A stretch of DNA of 64,000 bases, from positions 5,394,001 through 5,458,000 of the forward strand of contig NZ_AP031496.1 in the NCBI RefSeq assembly GCF_042850945.1, read 5' to 3'. The notes below the pieces were generated by a model. It worked only from the letters and a program-made list of their open reading frames with translations. It had not been told where the DNA came from and searched no databases. Source of the stretch: Halioxenophilus aromaticivorans (lineage in GTDB: Bacteria; Pseudomonadota; Gammaproteobacteria; Pseudomonadales; Cellvibrionaceae). Numbering within the stretch: position 1 is the stretch's first letter; each line of letters opens with the position of its first letter. Positions 7,902-16,449 of this stretch are shown piece after piece. The translations under genes and the position numbers were made by a program.

Positions 7902-10127
7902 ATGCTACTTGCAACCGACTTGGATGGTACTTTCTTAGCCGGAGACCCCACCAAGCGTCGCCAGCTATATCAACTCATCTCACTCCACCCCGAAATCGAA
8001 CTCGTGTTTGTCACCGGTCGCGGCCTTGAAACTGTACTACCACTGTTATCCGACCCCACCATTCCTACCCCGCAATATTTGATTTGCGACGTCGGCGCCA
8101 CCGTCGTAGACGGCGAAACCCTGCAAGCAATTCAACCCCTGCAAGCAGAAATTGAACAGCATTGGCCCGGTGAGCACAAAATCGAAGAAGTGATGGCCGA
8201 CTATGCCGAGATTGTTCGCCAGGATGTGCCACAGGAGCGGCGTTGCTCTTTTTATTGCGAGCAAGAAGCCGTCACCCAAGATGTGTACGCCATCGCCGAG
8301 CAATTAAATTGCGATGTGCTGTATTCCGCAGGCCGCTATTTGGATTTCTTACCTAGAGGTGTCAACAAGGGCAGCACACTGAAACGCCTGGTGGACCACC
8401 TGGGCCTAGACGCAACCGACATTTTAGTCGCCGGCGACACCCTGAACGATTTATCCATGTGCCAGCAGGGTTTTTCTTCGGTGTGCGTGGGCCGTTCCGA
8501 GCCCGGCTTACTGGAAGCCACGAAGGATTTTGTCAATGTATACCACGCCAAAGAATCCGGCTGCGGCGGTATTTTAGAGGCGCTAGCCAAACTGGAATTC
8601 CTCACCGCCAAAAGCATCAAAGCGCGCACCGAGAACTCGTACGAACCGGGTAAATCCGATTTGGTGATTGTGTACCATCGCCTGCCGCTGGAGGAATACG
8701 AAGAAAATAACGTCGTAAAACAACGCCAGCCAAAATCCCCCAACGGTATTATTCCAACTTTGCTGAGCTTTTTTGGCGACGGCAAAAAAGGCTCCTGGGT
8801 GGCTTGGTCTACCTTCGATGACAGCTACCAAGGCTACCAAGCCCGCTCGCCCATCGACGAAGAAAACTACCCCAACCTAACCGTCTCTAAAATTACGTTG
8901 AGCCAGGAAGAAGTCGATATTTTTTATAAGCGCTTCTCCAAAGAAGCATTTTGGCCAACCCTGCATACCTTTTGGGAGCAAGCCAGCTTCCGCGAAGACC
9001 ACTGGCAGGTGTTTTTAAAAATTAACCGCCGCTTTGCAGAACAGACAGCCGCGGAAGCCGCAGAAAACGCCGTGGTGTGGATTCACGATTATAACCTATG
9101 GATGGTGCCGGCCTTTTTGCGAGAAATGCGCCCGGATTTAACCATCGCTTTCTTCCACCACACCTATTTCCCCTCGGCGGATGTGTTTAACGTATTGCCG
9201 TGGCGTAAGGATATTGTGGGCAGCTTGCTGCAGTGCGATTTTATCGGCTTCCATATCCCTCGCCAGTCAGAGAACTTCTTAGATGTGGCCCAAGGGGTAA
9301 TGCCTATTACGGTGAAGGAAAAACAAAACTGTGCACCGCGCTTTTTAACCTACGGCTGCGCTGTAGGCATGGACGAAATGGCCACCAAAATCGAGGTCAA
9401 TGGCCGCACCATTACACTGGGGGCACTGCCCGTTGGTTTGGATTTAAAACGCGTTAAGCAAACCATCGAGAAGAAAAACTTCCAAGAGAAAGTTGCCAAA
9501 TTTAAATCCGATTTAGACGGCAAAAAAATTATTCTCTCGGTGGAGCGCTTAGACTACACCAAAGGCATACTGCCTAGACTGGAAGCCTTCGAACTGTTGC
9601 TGGCGCAGCACCCAGAGCTTATTAGCAAGGTCACGCTAGTCACCGTGTGCGTACCGGCGGCCAAAGAAATGCTTATTTACCGCGAGCTACAATCGCAAAT
9701 TGAGCAAACCGTGGGCCGAATCAACGGCCGCTTCGCCAAAATCGGCTGGACCCCGGTGCAATTTTTCTTCCGCGCGTTTCCATTTGAGGAGTTGGTTGCT
9801 TACTACGCTGCCGCCGACATTATGTGGATCACACCACTGCGCGACGGCCTCAATTTAGTGGCCAAAGAATTTGTTGCCGCACAGGGCATGACCGATGGCA
9901 ACGGCGTGTTGGTGTTATCCGAATTCGCCGGCGCCGCCGCCGAACTGCGCGGCGCACTGCTCACCAACCCACACGACCCACACGATCTGGTCAACACCTG
10001 CTTCCAAGCGTTAACCATGGACGAAGCCGAAGCCCACAACCGCATGCGCGAGGCCTTCCAAGTGGTGGAACACTACGATATCGATGCCTGGGGCCGGGAG
10101 TTTTTGGAGACCGTTGAGGCGATTTGA
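7902..10127 (+). CDS. ggpPS: Bifunctional glucosylglycerol-phosphate phosphatase/synthase
   Basis: 741 residues with two catalytic domains. Residues 1 to about 245 form a HAD phosphatase of the sucrose/trehalose-phosphatase type: DLDGTF at 6-11 holds the nucleophile and GDTLNDL the metal-binding motif. Residues about 255-735 form a GT20 glycosyltransferase with the family signatures HDYNLWMVP, GFHIPRQSENFL, VERLDYTKGI and PLRDGLNLVAKEF. Fusion of an N-terminal HAD domain to this GT20 branch is known from bacterial GgpPS enzymes that make the osmolyte glucosylglycerol from ADP-glucose and glycerol 3-phosphate. A trehalose-type activity is the main alternative, as GT20 families are close. The ATG at 7902 follows AGGAGCTTTAC. 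The gene suggests a saline habitat. Confidence 0.85.
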   Translation: MLLATDLDGTFLAGDPTKRRQLYQLISLHPEIELVFVTGRGLETVLPLLSDPTIPTPQYLICDVGATVVDGETLQAIQPLQAEIEQHWPGEHKIEEVMADYAEIVRQDVPQERRCSFYCEQEAVTQDVYAIAEQLNCDVLYSAGRYLDFLPRGVNKGSTLKRLVDHLGLDATDILVAGDTLNDLSMCQQGFSSVCVGRSEPGLLEATKDFVNVYHAKESGCGGILEALAKLEFLTAKSIKARTENSYEPGKSDLVIVYHRLPLEEYEENNVVKQRQPKSPNGIIPTLLSFFGDGKKGSWVAWSTFDDSYQGYQARSPIDEENYPNLTVSKITLSQEEVDIFYKRFSKEAFWPTLHTFWEQASFREDHWQVFLKINRRFAEQTAAEAAENAVVWIHDYNLWMVPAFLREMRPDLTIAFFHHTYFPSADVFNVLPWRKDIVGSLLQCDFIGFHIPRQSENFLDVAQGVMPITVKEKQNCAPRFLTYGCAVGMDEMATKIEVNGRTITLGALPVGLDLKRVKQTIEKKNFQEKVAKFKSDLDGKKIILSVERLDYTKGILPRLEAFELLLAQHPELISKVTLVTVCVPAAKEMLIYRELQSQIEQTVGRINGRFAKIGWTPVQFFFRAFPFEELVAYYAAADIMWITPLRDGLNLVAKEFVAAQGMTDGNGVLVLSEFAGAAAELRGALLTNPHDPHDLVNTCFQALTMDEAEAHNRMREAFQVVEHYDIDAWGREFLETVEAI

Positions 10128-10532
10128 TTGCCAAAGTCACATCGCGAATGAAAGCACACAATCAATTTAGAGGAAAAATCGGCTCGCTAGCCAGTAACAT
10201 CGGGCAAACAGAACGACGTTGTAAAACTCGAATTCACGTTTGATCTGCCTGTGAAAGACCGGTAGCGATTCGCAATACGCAGCATTTCTAATCAATCCAA
10301 GAGAGCGCCATTCAAGGAATTACTGCCGAAATTGATGCACAATTTAGGGGTAAGACGGAAATTGACACGGACATAGTACTGATCTAAGAAGCCGATCCTA
10401 TAAGTGCAATCCACTGACCAATACCTGATTGAGCTGTCCAAGTCTATTATCATCAAAGGGACCGTTTTACGTTTTTCTCTTCTATAGAATGCATGCCGCA
10501 GGGCCTAGGCTCTGCGGTGGATTTAAAGCAGT
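10128..10532 (+). other. Gene-free region between convergent genes
   Basis: No coding sequence is supported. The inverted repeat CCGCAG-10 nt-CTGCGG at 10496-10517 lies just beyond the stop codon of the leftward FG-GAP gene and could end its transcript, but lacks a T run on either side. Confidence 0.4.
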
Positions 10533-13244
10533 CTATTGGTGGACAACAGAATATACCTTTTGGCCGCCATAATAGATGAACTCCTCTCCAAGCGACCGAG
10601 CAATGATATCCGCATACCCATCATTGTTGACGTCTTTCACGTCGAATTGCCGAGCATTAGAAGGCAGTGGGAATGATGTTATCCGATAAACACCGTTTTC
10701 TTGTAGGATCAACTCAATTTCGTGGTTATTGTCAGTTCGCGCAAGCATGATGTCAGCCTCACCGTTGTTGTCGAAATCACCAACGTAGGCTGAGCCTCCG
10801 GTACTTGCAATACCGAAAGCACCGGAATCCAAAGTGGCCACCAACGTGAAGCTATTGCCGTCATCACGGGCATACATAAGCACCTCCGAATCAGTGACTT
10901 GCAGAAAATCTAGAACACCATCTTCATTAAAATCAACCGGAATCACCCTGACATCCCACCCCAAGGTTTGCCCAACGCTATTCTCAAATAGCAACTGCAA
11001 CCCAGATTCAAGATTTTCATACACCGCTAGAGTAATACTACTACTATCAAAATTACGACTCGAAACCACCAAATCGGTTCGTTCGTCTCCAGTCAACTCG
11101 ACAACATAGGCTCCGAAATAAGGCAACAATGTGGGCTGATCTAAGGTCCCATCTAGCTGACCAAGAAACAGCGCTTGGCCAACCACGTAATCATTTCCAC
11201 TGCACTCAACGTCAGCAAATAAATCATTTAAACCATCACCATTATAGTCACCGACCTGAGCGCTGTATGTTTCCGTACTCGAATAGTCATCACAAGGCAA
11301 TGAACCCATTGAGAGAAACACTGGTTGCGCAAACGTACGATCTGCATTTTGCTTAGCTATAAAATAGCCGGAATAAGTGGGAATGACCAAATCTTTAAAA
11401 CCATCGCTCGAAAGGTCAGCTAACAACAACTGCCCATCAAAAAATATATAATCGGAGCTATCACCTAAGACCAACGTCTGATTCAACTCCAAGGCATCAT
11501 CTCTTCGATAATAAATTGAGAGTGACTCACTATGACCAACGATTAGATCATCCACCCCATCACCGTTGAGATCGGCAGATATCATGTCTCGTACATCCTG
11601 TATTTCTTCACTCTGTATTTCCAAAGGACTAACTGAGAATAAATCCGGAACACTTTTATCAACCGAGAAAAGCAGTTCTATAAGAGGGTCGGACTCGTCA
11701 AAATACTTTATAAATGAGACTCTGCACATTTGATTGTTGATAAATTCATTGGCAGCCCCAATCGTTAAAGGATCGAGTCCCACATTGAAATTCGCATCAA
11801 TGCTATAACCATTTCCTACTTCCCAACCGATTTGATTTTCCAAATCAGCTGGAGTGTACGGAATTACTGAGTCAGCACTCGCAGTTAGGGACTGCGTACC
11901 AACATCATTCAAAAATATTTCGATACCGCCTACTGGTGAATAGTACAGATCTGTATCGCGAAAGAAGGAAGCGTGATTCACTGTTACTTTAGTACTTACC
12001 TTCGCTGAGCTGAAGCCATCACGTACTTGCAAACTAAACAAATAATCGCCTTCAACATCTGGCACAAATTCTAGTATCGATTTTTGCAGATCAATTTTCT
12101 CTGCTACAAAGCTTCCGCTTGGTACTGCCACGACATTCCAATCATACTCCAGAAAATCTCTGTCCACATCATGACTAAACAATCCGTGCACGAGTGTTGT
12201 TGCACCCACGTTAGAGGTGAAAGCTATCCCAAGATTAGCCACCGGAGCACTAGTATTACCTAAAATAAATACTTCGCTATCACCATTTATTTCTGACCAA
12301 GTAACTCGTTGGAATTTGGGTGGATTACCTTGATCATCAAAAGCAATAGTAACGGCGGCAAATTGTCGATTTAACCCCGAGAATGTTACTTCATTTTGCG
12401 AACCTGAAACCGCTAACTCAGAACCACCACCGCCTGCAAAAAGACCATCCACTTCAGACCAACCATACGCTTGCAATGGCCTGGTTGTTTTTACTTGTAA
12501 TAGCCCTAACGCGGAATCATATAACTGACCTTTCAAAGAAAAACTATCAATTCTTGCGCCTGGGTCGTTAGCATCAGAGTTATTTTTTATGTCCACAGAC
12601 AAACCATTTAAAAGGAGCTGCGAGCCGTCACCTAGGTCTTCCGACAGTAAATTGGCCGTCAACAACACCCCCGTAGAAAGCTGACTTTCGATAGTACCGT
12701 TCAATCGCACAGAGGAGTCTTCAATCTCGATAACCAGGTCATCAAAGGTCAGTGAACCTTCCAGTGAAAATATTTGCGCATTCAAAGGATTTCCACTTTC
12801 TCCGGTAGAAACCTGTTCTACCGTTCCATCTATGGAACCCTCTGCGGTTGTGTAGCCGTCATATTCGGAAGTGATGGTCACTTTGCCGCTGCTGTTCGTG
12901 ACCGTTATATGCACCGTTCCGCCCAGCTCACCCGCCAAGGTTTCACTACTAGGCTCCACAAACTCTAGTTCGAACACGGAAGTTGCGAATGGCATGGTGA
13001 CAAACATTAAATCTAAGGCGGATAAAGCAGCCTTGGCAGCAGGAAGCGCGTTTGTTTCAGTCAGCACAGGCTGAGTTTTACTGCCACTGTATAGATCAAC
13101 AATGCCAGTGGAAATTGCCCCCACCTGTCCGGTATAACCACCACTCTCATTACCACCGCCACCACCGCCACCACAAGCAGCAAGCACCGCCACACAAGCG
13201 GACAATAAAATCGGTTTTAATGGAAACTTTACTACGGCGAACAT
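10533..13244 (-). CDS. Large FG-GAP/VCBS-repeat lipoprotein
   Basis: 903 residues with a lipoprotein signal peptide whose lipobox LAAC ends at Cys24, followed by seven Gly. The middle (about 400-450) has a PKD/cadherin-like beta domain (FSHDVDRDFLEYDWNV ... FSLQVRDG). The C-terminal 330 residues carry at least six calcium-binding FG-GAP-type repeats: DLNGDGVDDLIV, DLSSDGFKDLVI, DYNGDGLNDLFA, DFNEDGVLDFLQ, DFDNNGEADIML and DVNNDGYADII, likely folding as a beta-propeller. This indicates a membrane-anchored surface or periplasmic binding protein, ligand unknown. The ATG at 13244 is chosen because GGGAG precedes it and the signal peptide begins there; an upstream in-frame start would bury the signal. 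The gene stands alone. Confidence 0.85.
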   Translation of the reverse strand: MFAVVKFPLKPILLSACVAVLAACGGGGGGGNESGGYTGQVGAISTGIVDLYSGSKTQPVLTETNALPAAKAALSALDLMFVTMPFATSVFELEFVEPSSETLAGELGGTVHITVTNSSGKVTITSEYDGYTTAEGSIDGTVEQVSTGESGNPLNAQIFSLEGSLTFDDLVIEIEDSSVRLNGTIESQLSTGVLLTANLLSEDLGDGSQLLLNGLSVDIKNNSDANDPGARIDSFSLKGQLYDSALGLLQVKTTRPLQAYGWSEVDGLFAGGGGSELAVSGSQNEVTFSGLNRQFAAVTIAFDDQGNPPKFQRVTWSEINGDSEVFILGNTSAPVANLGIAFTSNVGATTLVHGLFSHDVDRDFLEYDWNVVAVPSGSFVAEKIDLQKSILEFVPDVEGDYLFSLQVRDGFSSAKVSTKVTVNHASFFRDTDLYYSPVGGIEIFLNDVGTQSLTASADSVIPYTPADLENQIGWEVGNGYSIDANFNVGLDPLTIGAANEFINNQMCRVSFIKYFDESDPLIELLFSVDKSVPDLFSVSPLEIQSEEIQDVRDMISADLNGDGVDDLIVGHSESLSIYYRRDDALELNQTLVLGDSSDYIFFDGQLLLADLSSDGFKDLVIPTYSGYFIAKQNADRTFAQPVFLSMGSLPCDDYSSTETYSAQVGDYNGDGLNDLFADVECSGNDYVVGQALFLGQLDGTLDQPTLLPYFGAYVVELTGDERTDLVVSSRNFDSSSITLAVYENLESGLQLLFENSVGQTLGWDVRVIPVDFNEDGVLDFLQVTDSEVLMYARDDGNSFTLVATLDSGAFGIASTGGSAYVGDFDNNGEADIMLARTDNNHEIELILQENGVYRITSFPLPSNARQFDVKDVNNDGYADIIARSLGEEFIYYGGQKVYSVVHQ

Positions 13245-13641
13245 CAGAGCGGATCTCCCTATCAATATTGTACTTATCAGTGCCCACACTCCGCAGGCAA
13301 TATTGAGCATATGTTCTCATAATCAGGAGAATTTTTGAACAGCCGTGAATATAAATAGATGCTAAGTCGGATCACCGGTCGGCTCTACCAGACACTCAGG
13401 CGCAGGGAAGACTTAGTCGTGGCCGCACTAATATGTGATGGCGATCGATGATCTAACAGCTGCGGAAGGGAAAATCGGATGGCCGCCTTGCGTCGATCCA
13501 ATTACATGCATCGATATGTAACACTCACTAAACACTAGAGTCCTCGATATTTTGCTCTTAATGTTTAACGTCAATACCCATTAGTGTTTTTTAGAGCCAA
13601 TCTCATTTATGGGTTTAGTCACCCATAATCGCATACAAACT
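13245..13641 (-). other. Gene-free region upstream of the FG-GAP gene
   Basis: About 400 AT-richer bases between two leftward genes. No coding sequence, convincing hairpin with T run or copy of the 17-bp element is seen. It should contain the FG-GAP promoter. Confidence 0.35.
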
Positions 13642-14763
13642 TTACAAATAACTCAGCAATAAAGTGAGCATACCGGCAATGGCCGAGAGCGAGGCTGCTT
13701 CGCTGGCGGTGTGGTATTCGGTGGTTGGGATTTGTACGGTAGCGCCGTTAATCGCGCCTTGGGTTGCAGCCACTATGCGGCCTAGTTCGGTTCGCCCTAG
13801 CGGGAACGGCCGTGGCCGGGTTTTATTTTTTAGCTCTATGTATTCATCTTTAAAACCGTAACTTAAACCCAACTGCTCACATCGCTCTACTAACTCGGTG
13901 CGCATAGTTTCAGAGAAAGTACCATTGGCGTCTTTTCGCCGCAGGGTAATTTGCTGTAAGTCTGCGTCTTCTCGGCTGGTGTAGGGGCTGGTATCCAACA
14001 CCACAAAGCGTTGGGTTTCAATTTCATGACGTTGAAACCAAGACAACGCATAGCGCCAACTGCGGCCGCACTCTTCTTCTGCGGTAAATAAAGCAGTACC
14101 TTGAAACCCCTTGCGGAAAAGAAACAATATTAGCGCCGCACTTACTACGTTATCCAATTGACAAGAAAGAACTCCCTTGTCAATTTTTAATCGGTCGAGA
14201 AACGATACCGGGGTGCCCGGTTGTAGATAATCGAGCCCGTCTACTTCAAAAATTAAATTTTTACGGCGTGGGCAAATGTAGGAGCGGGTTATTCGGCCCT
14301 GGCCAATATATGTGCCGGTGTAGGGCCAATGCGCTTGTACTCGCTGGCCGGTAAAGCGGTTTTCGATTTGATTGATCATATAGGCCGATGACGAATCAGC
14401 CATGTTCTCGCCCTGATTACCAGCGATAAATGCAGCGTATTCAAATTCGTTGGGCCCAGTGCACAACAATCCATGACGATCAACATGGGCGGATAAATAC
14501 AGTTCTGTAGGACGATTGCCTTGGGCAACCAACACACCGTTGAAGGCTTGAACTTTTAACCCTAGCTCTTCGAGTTCTCTGCGCAACACCCGAAAAAAAG
14601 CGTGCTCATGGCCAATGACCGAGGGCTCTCGAACCAGGGGTTTAAGGATATCCAGGTATTCGTTAAGGAGAGCATCGTCTTGCGACGGTTGTACGCTTAC
14701 CGCGTTTTCTGCTAAGGAACTGGGCATTGATGGATCGACTCCAGCGACAATGTAGAAACTCAT
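13642..14763 (-). CDS. M42-like metallopeptidase
   Basis: 373 residues. The order of metal-ligand motifs resembles M42 aminopeptidases: AHVDRHG (first His and Asp), LDNVVSA (bridging Asp), TAEEECG (catalytic Glu pair), VVLDTSPY (Asp) and TEYHT (last His). The domain between the first two motifs has the beta-barrel insert typical of M42 (GTYIGQGRITRS). Substrate and quaternary structure are unknown. The ATG at 14763 has no strong ribosome site; a TTG 30 bases upstream or a later ATG are alternatives. The gene lies alone between the FG-GAP gene and the secB operon, both leftward, and separates ntrC from secB, which are close together in many relatives. Confidence 0.75.
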   Translation of the reverse strand: MSFYIVAGVDPSMPSSLAENAVSVQPSQDDALLNEYLDILKPLVREPSVIGHEHAFFRVLRRELEELGLKVQAFNGVLVAQGNRPTELYLSAHVDRHGLLCTGPNEFEYAAFIAGNQGENMADSSSAYMINQIENRFTGQRVQAHWPYTGTYIGQGRITRSYICPRRKNLIFEVDGLDYLQPGTPVSFLDRLKIDKGVLSCQLDNVVSAALILFLFRKGFQGTALFTAEEECGRSWRYALSWFQRHEIETQRFVVLDTSPYTSREDADLQQITLRRKDANGTFSETMRTELVERCEQLGLSYGFKDEYIELKNKTRPRPFPLGRTELGRIVAATQGAINGATVQIPTTEYHTASEAASLSAIAGMLTLLLSYL

Positions 14764-14828
14764 TGTCTGCCCATTTGGAAGAAAATCAAGCAAAAACGGG
14801 CATTGAAAAAAGCCCGTTCTTAATACAC

Positions 14829-14857
14829 AAAAGCCAGAGCGCTAGCCCTGGCTTTTA
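14829..14857 (-). terminator. Intrinsic terminator of the secB operon
   Basis: On the minus strand AAAAGCCAGGGC-tagc-GCTCTGGCTTTT forms a long stem followed by T residues, 36 bases after the secB stop codon. Confidence 0.85.
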
Positions 14858-14892
14858 GCGTGTTACACCGGGTAGTTCACCCAGGGTTAGGC

Positions 14893-15396
14893 TTAGTTGG
14901 TCGCTACAGACTCGGCTTTCTGCTTGGCTTGAGCAACCGCCTGTGCGAACAACGCATCGAAGTTAACCGGTGGCAGCATCAACGCAGGGAAGCTGCCTTT
15001 AACCACGGCGCTGTCGATGGCTTCACGGGCGTAGGGGAACAGAATCTGAGGGCACGCTGTGTTCAGCGCTTGGGCCAACTGCTGGCCTTCCAAACCGGCG
15101 ATGGCAAAGGCGCCACCTTGCTGTACTTCTACCAAGAACGCGGTTTCTTCTTCCAGCTTAACGGTAACGGTAAGGGTTAAAACCACTTCGTACAGGTTGT
15201 CTTCAATCTTAGATGCTTTGGTGTTCAACTCTTGGTTGATGCTGGGCTTCCACTGTTTGCGGAAGGCCTCCGCCCCCATGGGCGCTTCAAAGGACAGATC
15301 TTTGATGTAGATACGCTGCATAGCGAATTGTACTTGTTGTGCGTCGCCTGCGGCTTCGCCTGAACCGTTGGTTGTTGGCGCTTGTTCTTCAGCCAT
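14893..15396 (-). CDS. secB: Protein-export chaperone SecB
   Basis: 167 residues, the usual size. The core matches SecB throughout: QRIYIKDLSFEAP, LNTKASKIEDNLYEVVLTLTVTVK, FLVEVQQGGAFAIAGL and NTACPQILFPYAREAI; the C-terminus is the usual flexible tail. As a cytoplasmic tetramer it holds preproteins unfolded and passes them to SecA. AAGGAA precedes the ATG. It is last in the leftward group rhodanese-grxC-secB, a conserved gammaproteobacterial arrangement, although 200 bases separate it from grxC, so it may have its own promoter as well. Confidence 0.97.
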   Translation of the reverse strand: MAEEQAPTTNGSGEAAGDAQQVQFAMQRIYIKDLSFEAPMGAEAFRKQWKPSINQELNTKASKIEDNLYEVVLTLTVTVKLEEETAFLVEVQQGGAFAIAGLEGQQLAQALNTACPQILFPYAREAIDSAVVKGSFPALMLPPVNFDALFAQAVAQAKQKAESVATN

Positions 15397-15600
15397 GATG
15401 CTGTTGTTCCTTAGTTTTTGTTGGGTTGCAATGAGTGGATGAGTGAATCACAGCATCCTAAATACACGATAGATCACACACAGGTTGCATCGGGGGCAAA
15501 CCATTCAGTTCTACCTTGGGGCACGGCGGCGTATTTCAACAGCCAGCTGGCCGGTTAAAAAGCAATTATAGGCCAACGGATCAATTACGCGGGCTGACGG

Positions 15601-15858
15601 CTACGATTGGCCAGCCAGCAAGCCGTCTAACTTGCCGGCGGATTCCAATAGGAAGAGGTCGTCACAGCCACCCACGTGGTGCTCGCCAATCCAGATCTGA
15701 GGTACCGTGCTGCGGCCGCTCTCTTGCGTCATTTCTTGCCTCAAATCTGGCTTGCCGTCTACGGCAATCTCATCAAAGCTAACCCCTTTAGCACTGAGTA
15801 ATTGCTTAGCTCGGATGCAATAGGGGCAAAAACGGGTGGTGTAGATTACGACTGCCAT
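15601..15858 (-). CDS. grxC: Glutaredoxin 3
   Basis: 85 residues, the family length. The dithiol active site CPYC lies at 11-14 (TTRFCPYCIRAK), followed by the cis-Pro region STVPQIWIG and the glutathione-binding GGCDDL. It reduces disulfides and mixed disulfides with glutathione in the cytoplasm. The start ATG is eight bases beyond the stop of the upstream rhodanese gene, so the two form an operon. Confidence 0.96.
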   Translation of the reverse strand: MAVVIYTTRFCPYCIRAKQLLSAKGVSFDEIAVDGKPDLRQEMTQESGRSTVPQIWIGEHHVGGCDDLFLLESAGKLDGLLAGQS

Positions 15859-15866
15859 ATCAACCT

Positions 15867-16280
15867 TTACGACTTAACTACGGGTAACTTCTGCGCCTGC
15901 CATTCGGTCATGCCGCCTTCTAAGCGCGCCACTTGGAAACCCAGTTTCAACAAATCACGCCCGGCTGCACCGGTGTGCTGACCCATTTTGTCCACCAGCA
16001 CCACGGTCTTGCTTTTGTGCTTGTCCAGCTCGCTGGCTCGGTCATTGAGCTTAGCATAGGGGATATTGATGGCGTTGTTGATATGGCCGGATTTGTAATC
16101 GCCATTATCACGCAGGTCAACCAGCACCCCGCCGTCGGAATTTACCAACCGGGTAACCTGATGAATGGACATCACCTGGCCACTGCGACGCTTCTCGTTC
16201 CAAAAATAGAACCCAATCAGCCCGAGGAACAGAAACACCAAAATCCACTGCTCCACCACAAAGGCGATAAACTTCTCCAC
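15867..16280 (-). CDS. Membrane-anchored rhodanese-like protein (YibN type)
   Basis: About 137 residues: one N-terminal membrane helix (WILVFLFLGLIGFYFW) and a cytoplasmic rhodanese fold (VLVDLRDNGDYKSGHINNAINIPY). The loop that would hold the catalytic Cys reads VDKMGQHTG, without Cys; YibN of E. coli also lacks it, so this is a family trait and not a local loss. Sulfur-transfer activity is unlikely and the role is unclear. GTG at 16280 is preferred because GGGAG precedes it by five bases; GTG at 16292 is an alternative. It is the first gene of the grxC-secB group. In relatives it is divergent from gpmI, here from envC. Confidence 0.88.
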   Translation of the reverse strand: MEKFIAFVVEQWILVFLFLGLIGFYFWNEKRRSGQVMSIHQVTRLVNSDGGVLVDLRDNGDYKSGHINNAINIPYAKLNDRASELDKHKSKTVVLVDKMGQHTGAAGRDLLKLGFQVARLEGGMTEWQAQKLPVVKS

Positions 16281-16449
16281 AACTTCTCCCACCGTGCGTT
16301 GTTGTTAATCGGGGCGGGAGTATACACCAAGCGCTGGCCTTTTTACGCTTTGGTGGCTGTTTTTTACGCCGCCGGCGCCCTAAACATTTGTATTTTCTAA
16401 TCAGTTTTGGTTAGCTCTCGCCTTCGCTTCTAACGCTACAGGATTGTTT

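Noticed and set aside
15867..16280. Loss of catalytic Cys in the rhodanese as a local defect
   Set aside because: E. coli YibN also lacks Cys at this position, so it is a trait of the subfamily.
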